Assembly (NCBI GenBank): GCA_030447725.1
Contig: JAUJOQ010000001.1
Coordinates: 249,068-313,067, forward strand
Source of the DNA: Thermoleophilaceae bacterium
GTDB lineage: Bacteria > Actinomycetota > Thermoleophilia > Solirubrobacterales > Thermoleophilaceae
Reading direction: 5' to 3'
Length of the DNA: 64,000 nt
Positions 16,884 through 24,813 of the stretch are shown here, piece by piece. Numbering within the stretch: position 1 is the first letter of the stretch; each line of letters starts with the position of its first letter. The notes beneath the pieces are model-generated. The model did no database searches, was not told the DNA's origin, and worked only from the letters and a program-made list of their open reading frames with translations. A program made the position numbers and the translations under genes.

Positions 16884-17798
16884 GTGAGCGTCAGGCTCGG
16901 CAGCCGCGGCAGCGCACTCGCTGTTGCGCAGGCCACCTACGTGCGTGAGCGACTCGAAGAGCTGGGCGAAGACGTCGAGCTGATCACCATCCGCACCTCC
17001 GGCGACGAGCGGCCCGGTGGCGCGGCGGCGCCCGAGACAGACGACAAGGCGCGCTTCGTGAAGGAGATCGAGGAGGCGCTGCTGCGTGAGGAGATCGACC
17101 TGGCCGTCCACTCGGCCAAGGATGTGCCCTCGCTGCTGCCGGACGGGCTGGCGATCGTGGGCGTGCCTCAGCGCCTCGATCCTCGCGACGCGCTCTGCGG
17201 TGCAGCATCCCTCGACGCGCTGGCCGAGGGCACCGTGGTGGGCACCGCCAGCCTGCGCAGGCGGGCGCAGCTGCTGGCCGCCCGACCCGACCTCGACGTG
17301 CGCGAGGCGCGGGGCAACGTGGACACCCGGCTGCGACGGCTTGGCGAGGGCAGCTACGGGGCGCTGGTGCTCGCGGCCGCGGGCCTCGCGCGCCTCGGGC
17401 GCGAGGAGGGCGAGCCGATCCCCCAGGAAAGCATGACACCCGCTCCCGGGCAGGGCTGCCTGGCGTTTGAGGCGCGCGCCGACGACGACGCCGTGACCGA
17501 CCTGGCCGCCCGCCTCACCGACCGCGACGCGCTCGTGGCGCTCACCGCCGAGCGGGCGCTGGTCGAGGGTCTCGCCGCCACCTGCCGCACCCCGGTGGGC
17601 GCCCATGCCCGGCTGCGGGGAGACGAGCTCGTACTCGACGCCTTCGCCGGCATGCCAGACGGCAGCCAATGGATCCGCGACTCCGCCACCGGGAATGCGG
17701 AGGACCCCACCGCTCTCGGCCGCTCCGTGACCGAACGGATGCTGGCTGCCGGCGCCCGTGACCTGCTCGACGCGGCCGAGCGCAGCGTGGCGCGATGA
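16884..17798 (+). CDS. hemC: Porphobilinogen deaminase (hydroxymethylbilane synthase)
   Basis: Joins four porphobilinogen units into hydroxymethylbilane. The 304-residue protein shows LGSRGSALAVAQA (5-17), the catalytic region HSAKDVPSLLP, the arginine-rich substrate-binding segment TASLRRRAQLLAARPDL, RGNVDTRL, and APGQGCLAFE. The dipyrromethane cofactor Cys is residue 234 in ATCRTPVGAHA; Thr precedes it where Gly is more common. GTG 16884 directly abuts the hemA stop, and the 3' end overlaps the cobA-hemD fusion by 4 bases. Confidence 0.96.
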   Translation: MSVRLGSRGSALAVAQATYVRERLEELGEDVELITIRTSGDERPGGAAAPETDDKARFVKEIEEALLREEIDLAVHSAKDVPSLLPDGLAIVGVPQRLDPRDALCGAASLDALAEGTVVGTASLRRRAQLLAARPDLDVREARGNVDTRLRRLGEGSYGALVLAAAGLARLGREEGEPIPQESMTPAPGQGCLAFEARADDDAVTDLAARLTDRDALVALTAERALVEGLAATCRTPVGAHARLRGDELVLDAFAGMPDGSQWIRDSATGNAEDPTALGRSVTERMLAAGARDLLDAAERSVAR

Positions 17799-19300
17799 GC
17801 GGGGGCGTCGTCCACCTCGTGGGAGCCGGACCCGGTGACCCAGGGCTGATGACCCTCCGTTCGCTCGAGCTGATCGCCGAAGCCGACGCGATCCTCTACG
17901 ACCGGCTGATCCCCGCCGACGCCCTCGCGGGCGCGCGGCCCGGCTGTGAGCTGCGCTACGTCGGCAAGGAGCCCGGCAACCCGGCCATGGCGCAGGAGGA
18001 CATCGGCGCGCTGCTTGTCGAGCTGGGCTCGCGGGGACTGAAGGTGGTGCGGCTGAAGGGCGGCGACCCGTTCGTGTTCGGCCGGGGCGGGGAGGAGGCC
18101 GAGGCGCTTGCGGCGGCGGGCGTGACCTTCGAGGTCGTGCCCGGGGTGACGTCGGGGGTGGCCGCCCCCGCTTATGCCGGCATACCAGTCACGCACCGCG
18201 ACGCCGCCTCGGCGGTGGCATTCGTCACCGGCCACGAGGATCCCGCGAAGGAGGAGTCTGCGCTCGACTGGAACGCACTCGCGCGCTTCCCCGGGACGCT
18301 CGTGCTCTACATGGGCGTGAAGAACCTGCCGCTTATCTCCGAGCGGCTCGTCGCCGCGGGCCGTCCCGCAGACGAGCCCGCCGCCGTGATCCAGCGCGGA
18401 ACGCTTCCCGGCCAGACCGTCGTCACCGCCACGCTGGCCGACATAGCCGAGCGGGTGGCCGAGTCGGCCATACGGCCTCCGTCGATCACGGTGATCGGGC
18501 GGGCGGCCGCGCTGCGCGGCACGCTGGCGTGGCTCGAGAGCCGCCCGCTCCATGGCCGGCGGGTGGCGGTCACGCGGGCCCGCGCGCAGGCCAGCGGGCT
18601 GGCAGGGCGCCTGCGCTCGCTGGGCGCCGAGGTATCCGAGACCCCGGCGATCCGAATCGAGCCACGGCGGGTCGAGGACGAGGTGGAGAGGATGGCCACC
18701 GAGATCGGCGAGTACGCCCTGGTGATCGTCACCAGCCCGAACGGAGCGACGCTGCTGATGGACGCGCTGGCCGCCGCGGGGCGCGACGCCCGGGCCCTTG
18801 CTCAGAGCACCGTGGCCGCCATCGGCCCGGGCACGGCCCGGGAGCTCGAGAGCCACGGCATCCGTCCCGACGTGGTGCCGCCCCGCTCGATCGCCGAGTC
18901 CCTGGTGGAAGCGCTGGCCGGCGTGCCCGTGGACGGTCGCCGAGTGCTCGTTGCCCGCGCCGCGGAGGCGCGCGACGTGCTGCCCCGGGCGCTTGGCGAG
19001 CGCGGCGCCGAAGTCGACGTCGTGGCCCTCTACGACACCGTCGCCGAGCCGCTCGACGACGCGCGGCGCGAGGCGCTTGCGGCCGCCGACTACGTGACCT
19101 TCACCTCCAGCTCCACCGTGCGCTTCCTGCTCGAGGCGGTGGGCTCGCCCGAGGGGCTGCCCGCCGGCGCGAGGATCGTCTCGATCGGCCCGGTGACCAG
19201 CGCCACGGCCCGCGAGCACGGCCTGACGGTGCACGTGGAGGCCGAACGCCACGACGTCGACGGGCTGCTGGAGGCGCTGGTGCGCGACGCGTCTCCGTGA
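17795..19300 (+). CDS. Uroporphyrinogen-III C-methyltransferase/uroporphyrinogen-III synthase fusion
   Basis: A 501-residue bifunctional protein. Residues about 1-240 are a CobA/SUMT methyltransferase with VGAGPGDPGLMTLRS, the RLKGGDPFVFGRGGEE loop, GVTSGVAAPAYAGIPVTHRD, and LVLYMGVKNL; it makes precorrin-2 using SAM. Residues about 250-500 are HemD, with GRRVAVTRARAQA, YALVIVTSPNGATLL, and a late VTFTSSSTVRFL; it closes and inverts ring D of hydroxymethylbilane. The fusion lets one polypeptide make uroporphyrinogen III and commit some of it to sirohaem or corrin. It overlaps hemC and the next gene by 4 bases each. Confidence 0.95.
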   Translation: MSGGVVHLVGAGPGDPGLMTLRSLELIAEADAILYDRLIPADALAGARPGCELRYVGKEPGNPAMAQEDIGALLVELGSRGLKVVRLKGGDPFVFGRGGEEAEALAAAGVTFEVVPGVTSGVAAPAYAGIPVTHRDAASAVAFVTGHEDPAKEESALDWNALARFPGTLVLYMGVKNLPLISERLVAAGRPADEPAAVIQRGTLPGQTVVTATLADIAERVAESAIRPPSITVIGRAAALRGTLAWLESRPLHGRRVAVTRARAQASGLAGRLRSLGAEVSETPAIRIEPRRVEDEVERMATEIGEYALVIVTSPNGATLLMDALAAAGRDARALAQSTVAAIGPGTARELESHGIRPDVVPPRSIAESLVEALAGVPVDGRRVLVARAAEARDVLPRALGERGAEVDVVALYDTVAEPLDDARREALAAADYVTFTSSSTVRFLLEAVGSPEGLPAGARIVSIGPVTSATAREHGLTVHVEAERHDVDGLLEALVRDASP

Positions 19301-20100
19301 TCGTCTCGCTGCTCACCGACTACGGGCGCGACGACGACTTCGTCGGTGTCTGCCACGGGGTGATCGCCTCCATCGCCCCCGATGCGCGCATCATCGACCT
19401 GACCCACGGCATCCCCCGCGGCGCCGTGCGCCAAGGCGCGCTAGCGATGCGGAACACGCTCCCGTACATCCCGGCCGGCGTCCACGTCGCGGTGGTGGAT
19501 CCGCAGGTGGGAACCGAGCGCCGAGCCGTTGCGTTGCGGTGCGGCGACGGCCGGATGCTCGTGGGTCCCGACAACGGCCTGCTCTCTCTGGCCTGGGAGG
19601 GCGCCGGCGGCGTGGAGCTGGCGGTGGACGTGACCCGCTCCCCCCACCGCCTGGAGCCCGTGTCGGCCACCTTCCACGGCCGCGATGTGTTCGCCCCCGT
19701 GGCCGCGCACCTCGCCGCCGGCGCCGAGCCCGCCGACGCCGGCGAGCCGCTGGATCCGCAGACGCTGGCTCGGATCGAGCTGCCGGAGCCGCGAACGGAG
19801 GAAGACGGCACCCTGACTGCCCACGCCCTCGCGGCCGACCGCTTCGGCAACGTCGCCCTGGACCTGAGCCACGACGCGCTCGCCGGCACCGGTCTCACCC
19901 TGGGCGGCGAGGTAGAGATCGAGGCGGGTGACAACCCACATCTGGCCACCTATGCGGTCACCTTCGCCGACGTGCCGGCGGGGGACCTGATCCTCTACGA
20001 GGACGCCTACCGCATGCTCGCCGTCGCGATCAACCGGGGCGACGCCCGCGCCACGCTGGGAGTCGAGCCCGACGACGAGGTCCGCCTGCGCGCTCGATGA
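19297..20100 (+). CDS. SAM hydroxide adenosyltransferase (DUF62 family)
   Basis: A 267-residue member of the DUF62 family, relatives of fluorinase and chlorinase that in known cases hydrolyse SAM to adenosine and methionine. The motifs LLTDYGRDDDFVGVCHGV (4-21), IDLTHGIPRGAV, VAVVDPQVGTERR, and VGPDNGLLS, then ATFHGRDVFAPVAAHLA, are characteristic. The halogenase loop that would indicate fluorinase is not evident. The GTG start overlaps the cobA-hemD stop by 4 bases; a SAM-consuming neighbour after a SAM-dependent methyltransferase may be chance. Confidence 0.9.
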   Translation: MIVSLLTDYGRDDDFVGVCHGVIASIAPDARIIDLTHGIPRGAVRQGALAMRNTLPYIPAGVHVAVVDPQVGTERRAVALRCGDGRMLVGPDNGLLSLAWEGAGGVELAVDVTRSPHRLEPVSATFHGRDVFAPVAAHLAAGAEPADAGEPLDPQTLARIELPEPRTEEDGTLTAHALAADRFGNVALDLSHDALAGTGLTLGGEVEIEAGDNPHLATYAVTFADVPAGDLILYEDAYRMLAVAINRGDARATLGVEPDDEVRLRAR

Positions 20101-20822
20101 GCTCCACGACGATGGCTCTCGGCTTCCCGCGCGTGCACCACCGCCTGACCGACTCCACCAACGAGCGAGCCAAGGCGCTGGCCGGCGCAGGTGCTCCCCA
20201 CGGCACGATCGTGACCGCGGACGAGCAGACCGCCGGCCGCGGCCGCCAGGGCCGCGCCTGGACTGCCGAGCCGGGCTCGGCCCTGCTGCTCTCGGTGATC
20301 GTGCGCGACCTCGATGAGCGCCACTCGCTGCTCCCGCTGGCCACCGCCGTGGCGGTGTGCGAGGCCGCCGAGGCCTGCGCGCCGGTCACCTGCGCGATCA
20401 AGTGGCCAAACGACGTGTGGGTCGACCGCAAGAAGCTGGCGGGCGTCCTCGTGGAGGGCAGGCCGCAGGAGGGGTGGGCCGTGGTTGGGGTCGGGCTCAA
20501 CGTCTCAGCACGGCGCTTCCCGGCTGAGCTCGAGGGGATCGCGACGTCGCTGGCCCTTGAGTCCCCGGTCGAAGATCCTCAGTCCCCAGGGGCCGCACTC
20601 GAATCGCTGCTGCATGCTCTCGACCGCCGCTTGTCCGATGATCCGGGACGGGTACTTGAGGCCTGGAGAGAGCGCGACACGCTCAAGGGCAGCCGCATCT
20701 CTTGGCGCGACGGCGAGGGCAAGGCGGCCGGGGTCGACGACACCGGGGCCCTGCTGGTGGAGACAGCCGACGGACGCGTAGCGCTGCAAGCGGGCGAGGT
20801 GCACCTAACCCGCGTGACGTGA
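20097..20822 (+). CDS. birA: Biotin-[acetyl-CoA carboxylase] ligase, catalytic form
   Basis: Attaches biotin to the carrier domain of biotin-dependent carboxylases through biotinyl-AMP. The 241-residue protein has STNERAKALA (18-27), the nucleotide loop ADEQTAGRGRQGRAW (about 41-55), AIKWPNDVWV, and KKLAGVLVEGR. A small C-terminal beta domain ends in VALQAGEVHL. There is no N-terminal helix-turn-helix, so it should be an enzyme only and not a repressor like E. coli BirA. It is the last gene of the 11.4-20.8 kb run and overlaps the previous gene by 4 bases. Confidence 0.95.
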   Translation: MSSTTMALGFPRVHHRLTDSTNERAKALAGAGAPHGTIVTADEQTAGRGRQGRAWTAEPGSALLLSVIVRDLDERHSLLPLATAVAVCEAAEACAPVTCAIKWPNDVWVDRKKLAGVLVEGRPQEGWAVVGVGLNVSARRFPAELEGIATSLALESPVEDPQSPGAALESLLHALDRRLSDDPGRVLEAWRERDTLKGSRISWRDGEGKAAGVDDTGALLVETADGRVALQAGEVHLTRVT

Positions 20823-21082
20823 GCGCTGCGCTCAGGCTGACGCCCATTCGTGAACCGGTCGCCACGGGCAGATGCCGGCCACCCGCGACGTCCCACCCGC
20901 GGGTGGCTGCGGGAAGGATCTTCGGAGCGGGCGCGGAGCAAGCGAGGCCCTCTGCCGGAGGCGGTAGCCGGAGGCGGGCCGAGCGCAGCGGAGCGCACGG
21001 TCCGAAGAGCCTTACCGCAGACAGGACCCGCGGCTACAAGCGCCGCGGGAACAGGCGCTGCGGCGCACCCCTCCCGAGCAGC
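20823..21082. other. Convergent intergenic region with long inverted repeat
   Basis: No gene is supported in these 260 bases between birA and the convergent helicase gene. They hold an inverted repeat, AAGGATCTTCGGA at 20914-20926 against TCCGAAGAGCCTT at 21001-21013 (12 pairs, one mismatch). Its GC-rich interior contains the direct repeat GCCGGAGGCGG twice. It could act as a bidirectional terminator or structured RNA; this is inference. Confidence 0.5.
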
Positions 21083-23527
21083 CTACGCGGCGTCCTTCTG
21101 CTGCCCCTTGGACTGCGGCCCACTGCCGTTCTGCGCGCCCTCCTGGCTGCCGCCGCGTCCCTTGCGCCGCCGGCCTCCGCGGCGGCGGCGGCCCTTCGGG
21201 AAGTTGCGCAGCAGCTCGCGGGCCAGGGCGCTCGGCTTGCGGGCCATCCGCATGCGTGCGCCGTCGAGCACCTGCTGGGCCTCGGGCGTGTGGGCCAGCG
21301 AGGCGGCGAGCACGGCAGCTGAGAGGCGCCGATCCTGCTTCTTGGTGGCCTGCACCACACGGCGCGCGTTGCGCCCGTGTGCGCCGCCCGACGAGTTCAC
21401 GAGCAGGCCGAGCAGGCGCTTTGTCTCCGGCCAGCGCGACACCGCATACTCCTCGTGCACCTCGCGGCTGTACTCGGCCAGGTGCCACAGCCAGCGACTG
21501 GCCTGGTCGCGGCGTCCGATGGGCCGCTCGGCCAGCGCCTGCAGCAGGATCTTGACTCCCTCGCGGCGCTCGTCGCGCGACCAACCGCCCACGATCTCCA
21601 CCGCCTCGTCGAAGGCCTCGGGATCGCGCAGGGCGCCCACCTCGGTGAGCGCGCGCAGGCGCAGCTGGGTGTTTCGGTTACGCTGAAGGCAGGTGACCAG
21701 GTACTTGCGCCGCAGCTCGCCGGTGGCGTCGAAGTGCAGCATCGCCTTCGCGCGGCGCCAGTTGTTGGCGGCCACGCGGGCGCCGGCCAGCTGCGCCCAG
21801 GCTCCCTGCTCGGCCCAGTTGAGATGCTCCACCGCTATCCGCCACAGCTCGCGCTCGAACACCTGTGCGCGCCGCTCGTTGTCGGCGGTCACCGGCACGA
21901 CGCGACGCTCGACGCGCAGCCGCCGGCCACGGCCGCGACGAACGGGCCCGACGACGATCGCGCCGCCGCGGTACACGTCGCGGTCGAGCAGGCTGTGGAG
22001 GGTCACCACCGGATCGTCGTTGGTGGTGGCCGGGTGGACGAAGTCGACGACGATGCCGGCCTCCTTGCCCTGCCGGCGGCGCGTCACGCGGCCAACCCGC
22101 TGTTGGTAGATGCGCCGCGACGCCGTGGGCGCCAGGTGCATGCAGACGGTGGCGCGGGGAGAGTTCCACCCCTCGGCGAGGAGCTGGGCGTTGCACAGCA
22201 CGTCGATCTCGCCGCGCTCGTAGGCGGCCAGCACGCGCGTGAGCTCTCGCTTGTTGGTCTCGCCGGACACCGCCTTGGCCTTGATCCCCGCCTCCACGAA
22301 CGCGGCGGCCACGTTGTGGGCGTGGCGCACGCCGGCGGTGTAGACCACGCCGGGCAGATCCTTGAAACGCACCTTGTAGAGGTCGGCGATCGCCAGGTTG
22401 AACGGCGTCTGGTCGAGCAGCGCGGCCAGCTCTTCCTGGTCGAAGTCCTGATCCACCTCGCCCTTGCGCAGCGGAACCTTCGAGATCGAGCGCACGCCCA
22501 CACCGGGCGGAATCCGTACGCAGCGCAGCGGCGCGATCACGCCGCGGCGAGCGGCCTGCGCCAGGTCGAAGCGCGAGGTCTGGGTCGGGAACAGGTCGGT
22601 GACGTGGCGCGCGATCAGGGCGCCGGTCGCGGTCATCCCCACGAACACCGGCTCCTGCCACTTGCGGATCGCGGCGGAGGTCTTCTCGCCAAGGGCCGTG
22701 TGGGCCTCGTCGCAGATCACGATCGTGTAGGCGTCGGAGACCTTGCCCGCGTTGCGCACGAACCACTGGTAGGTCTCGACGGTGACCGGCCCCTCCACCG
22801 CCGGCTTCTTGTCGCCGAGCAGCGGCGCGCACACGCGCTTGCGGTAGCCGCGGTCGCGGAGCTCTCCATTGAACTGGTCGACGAGGTTGCGGCGGTGGGT
22901 GAGGATGAGCACGCCGCCCGTGCGCGAGGCCTCGACGAAGCCCAGCGCGGCCACGGTCTTGCCGGCGCCGGTGGCGTGCTCGAACCAGAACCTGCGCGCC
23001 GCGCCCATGTCGTCCGATGGCGCGGCGTCCTGATCGGCCTCGTCGCCGTCCTCGTGTGACTCCGACCAGTCCAGCGGCTCGTCGTCGGCGGAGATCTCCT
23101 CGTCGCCCTCGATCTCGACCTCGCCCGAGGGCAGCTCCTCGTAGGTGGCCGTCTTGCCGTTGCCGTTGCTCTTGACGCCGGCCATCTGCTCCGCGGTGAG
23201 AGCGATCAGGGTGCCCGACAGGGCGTCGACCTGGTGGGCCGACAGCACGGTGCCGTCCACCAGCTTGGGCTCGTCCTCGGCGAGGACGCGCTCCAGCCCG
23301 AGAATCAGCGAGAACTCCCGTCGCCACTCGGTCGAGGGCTCTTTGCGGCCGGCCTCGATCTCCGCGAGGGCGGCATCCAGCGCGCGGCGCCGCGGCGTGC
23401 CGTCGGCAAGCGCGCTGGCGGCGTCCTCGCCCTCGAGCACGAAGGGCTCGCGGGCGAATCTCTCGGCGCGCTCGAGATCGGCGCCGGATACCGGCGATGG
23501 GTCAGCCACGGAAGTGCTTTCAGCCAT
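21083..23527 (-). CDS. Superfamily 2 DEAD/DEAH-box helicase
   Basis: An 814-residue helicase-like protein. Motif I ATGAGKT lies at about residues 187-193, motif II reads ICDEAHTALG (about 270-280), and motif III is GMTATGAL. The helicase C-terminal half has VVYTAGVRHAHNVA, NAQLLAEGWNSPRA (motif V) and YQQRVGRVTRR (motif VI). A strongly acidic insertion rich in Asp/Glu separates the Q-motif-like SAHQVDAL from motif I. Past residue 520 is a helical region with no family I recognise, and the last 45 residues are basic Gly/Arg/Lys, suggesting nucleic-acid binding. ATG 23527 has AGAGG upstream; a longer GTG start at 23659 is possible. It is convergent with birA. Confidence 0.85.
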   Translation of the reverse strand: MAESTSVADPSPVSGADLERAERFAREPFVLEGEDAASALADGTPRRRALDAALAEIEAGRKEPSTEWRREFSLILGLERVLAEDEPKLVDGTVLSAHQVDALSGTLIALTAEQMAGVKSNGNGKTATYEELPSGEVEIEGDEEISADDEPLDWSESHEDGDEADQDAAPSDDMGAARRFWFEHATGAGKTVAALGFVEASRTGGVLILTHRRNLVDQFNGELRDRGYRKRVCAPLLGDKKPAVEGPVTVETYQWFVRNAGKVSDAYTIVICDEAHTALGEKTSAAIRKWQEPVFVGMTATGALIARHVTDLFPTQTSRFDLAQAARRGVIAPLRCVRIPPGVGVRSISKVPLRKGEVDQDFDQEELAALLDQTPFNLAIADLYKVRFKDLPGVVYTAGVRHAHNVAAAFVEAGIKAKAVSGETNKRELTRVLAAYERGEIDVLCNAQLLAEGWNSPRATVCMHLAPTASRRIYQQRVGRVTRRRQGKEAGIVVDFVHPATTNDDPVVTLHSLLDRDVYRGGAIVVGPVRRGRGRRLRVERRVVPVTADNERRAQVFERELWRIAVEHLNWAEQGAWAQLAGARVAANNWRRAKAMLHFDATGELRRKYLVTCLQRNRNTQLRLRALTEVGALRDPEAFDEAVEIVGGWSRDERREGVKILLQALAERPIGRRDQASRWLWHLAEYSREVHEEYAVSRWPETKRLLGLLVNSSGGAHGRNARRVVQATKKQDRRLSAAVLAASLAHTPEAQQVLDGARMRMARKPSALARELLRNFPKGRRRRGGRRRKGRGGSQEGAQNGSGPQSKGQQKDAA

Positions 23528-23748
23528 GTTCGGCCTCTGGTTCTTGGGAAACGACGCGGATGGGTCTGCTTCCGCCACCTGAGGAGCAGGCGTTACGGGG
23601 CAGCGTCCCTGCGCGTCGTGTGAGCCGCTGGGCGGTTGCCCTTGAGCGGCGGGGGTCACGAGGCTCCCTCTGCCCGGCGACTAGGTGTATTACAGCACAC
23701 GAATGGGTCACGCGATCCCCGTTGCTTCGGATATCTTGACCGGACCGT

Positions 23749-24330
23749 ATGCGCCGACTGCTGCCAGCCCTGCTTTGCGTCGTCGTGGCCGCCGCGGTGG
23801 CGGCCGCCGTGGTCGCCGCTACCGCCGAGAAACCCGCCCAGCCAAAGAGCGCCGCACCGCCTCAGAACGAGGCCCGAGCCGCCCTCGCGGGCGCCCCCGC
23901 TCCGCTCGCCGCTCTTCACGACCAGTCCAGCCAGCTGCTCGGTGGCGGGCCCGAGGCCTTCGAGAAGCGGCTCGCGGCTCTGAAGGGCTACCCGATCGTG
24001 GTGAACATGTGGGGCTCGTGGTGCGGACCGTGCCGGGCCGAGTTCCCCTACTTCCAGAGCCAGGCGATCAAGCGCGGAAGGAAGGTGGCCTTCCTCGGGG
24101 TGGACGGCCAGGACTCGAAGGCCAACGCCAGCAAGTTCCTGAGGCAGTACCCGGTGGCCTACCCGAGCTACGAGGACCCCGATCTGAGGATCGCCGCGGT
24201 GATCAAGGCCGTCGGCCCCTTCCCCGCCACCGTCTTCTACGATCGCCAGGGCGAGATCGTCCATCTCAAGCAGGGCGGCTACCCCGACGAGCGCGCGCTG
24301 GCGCAAGACATCGACCGTTACGCTCGCTGA
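23749..24330 (+). CDS. TlpA/ResA-like membrane-anchored thioredoxin
   Basis: A 193-residue exported thiol-disulfide protein. An N-terminal signal anchor covers about residues 4-24, then an Ala/Pro linker leads to a thioredoxin fold with the active site WGSWCGPCR (Cys92 and Cys95). A conserved cis-proline context is seen in VGPFPATVFYD. Proteins of this family reduce apocytochrome c or other extracytoplasmic thiols, which would fit the ccm genes about 9 kb away; that link is inference. ATG 23749 lies 11 bases after a TATCTT box. Confidence 0.88.
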   Translation: MRRLLPALLCVVVAAAVAAAVVAATAEKPAQPKSAAPPQNEARAALAGAPAPLAALHDQSSQLLGGGPEAFEKRLAALKGYPIVVNMWGSWCGPCRAEFPYFQSQAIKRGRKVAFLGVDGQDSKANASKFLRQYPVAYPSYEDPDLRIAAVIKAVGPFPATVFYDRQGEIVHLKQGGYPDERALAQDIDRYAR

Positions 24331-24351
24331 ATCGCGACTCTGGACGATTGG

Positions 24352-24813
24352 TTGCAAAGGGGGGCACCGCCCCCCTTTGCGACCCCCCGGGAGGTACGGC
24401 CGGCCCGCACCCAGGCCGAGATCGATGCCGCGATGGAGCTGCGACGGGTCGTCTTCTGCGAGGAGCAGGGAGTGCCGCTCGAGGCTGAGCGCGACGGACG
24501 CGATCACGAGGCGCTGCACCTGGTAGCGCTCGACCGTGGGCGCGTGGTCGGCACCTGCCGCCTGCTGATGGGCGCTGACACCGCCCGGCTCGGCCGGATG
24601 GCGGTGGCCACCGACCGGCGCGGTGCCGGCGTGGGCGGCGCCCTGCTCGGCGCGGCCGACCGTGCCGCCGGGGCCGCCGGCAACCGGCAGATCCGACTGC
24701 ACGCTCAGACCTATGCGAGCGGCCTGTACGAGCGCGCCGGCTACGAGGTGCGGGGAGCGCCCTACTTCGAGCAGGGCATCGAGCACGTGACCATGGAGAA
24801 GCGCGTTGCCTGA
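24352..24813 (+). CDS. GNAT family N-acetyltransferase
   Basis: A 153-residue GNAT-fold acetyltransferase. The domain opens at VRPARTQAEIDAAMELR, has RRVVFCEEQGVP, and the acetyl-CoA-binding loop RLGRMAVATDRRGAGVGGALL (about 80-100). It ends with HAQTYASGLYERAGYEV and PYFEQGIEHVTMEK, resembling ElaA/YjcF-like members. The proposed TTG start at 24352 sits directly on a perfect hairpin repeat that encodes about the first 10 residues. ATG 24433 is an alternative, but it would remove the first strand of the fold. The substrate is unknown. Confidence 0.8.
   Translation: MQRGAPPPFATPREVRPARTQAEIDAAMELRRVVFCEEQGVPLEAERDGRDHEALHLVALDRGRVVGTCRLLMGADTARLGRMAVATDRRGAGVGGALLGAADRAAGAAGNRQIRLHAQTYASGLYERAGYEVRGAPYFEQGIEHVTMEKRVA
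24354..24380. repeat. Perfect GC hairpin (second repeat family)
   Basis: GCAAAGGGGGG and CCCCCCTTTGC form a perfect 11-bp stem around a CACCG loop. It lies 23 bases after the TlpA-like gene, at the extreme 5' end of the GNAT frame. A related hairpin is at 63260-63290. No T-run follows, so it is not a classical terminator. Confidence 0.8.

Noticed and set aside
15399-17669. Long minus-strand open frame of 756 codons
   Set aside because: It lies opposite hemA and hemC, and its His/Gly/Arg/Val-rich composition is typical of GC-rich antisense frames.
19297-20100. Fluorinase-type halogenase
   Set aside because: The gene matches the DUF62 hydroxide-type family and I see no fluorinase-specific loop or organofluorine genes nearby.
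24354-24380. Rho-independent terminator
   Set aside because: The stem is strong but is followed by GACCCCCC and not by a T-run, and a gene starts within it.
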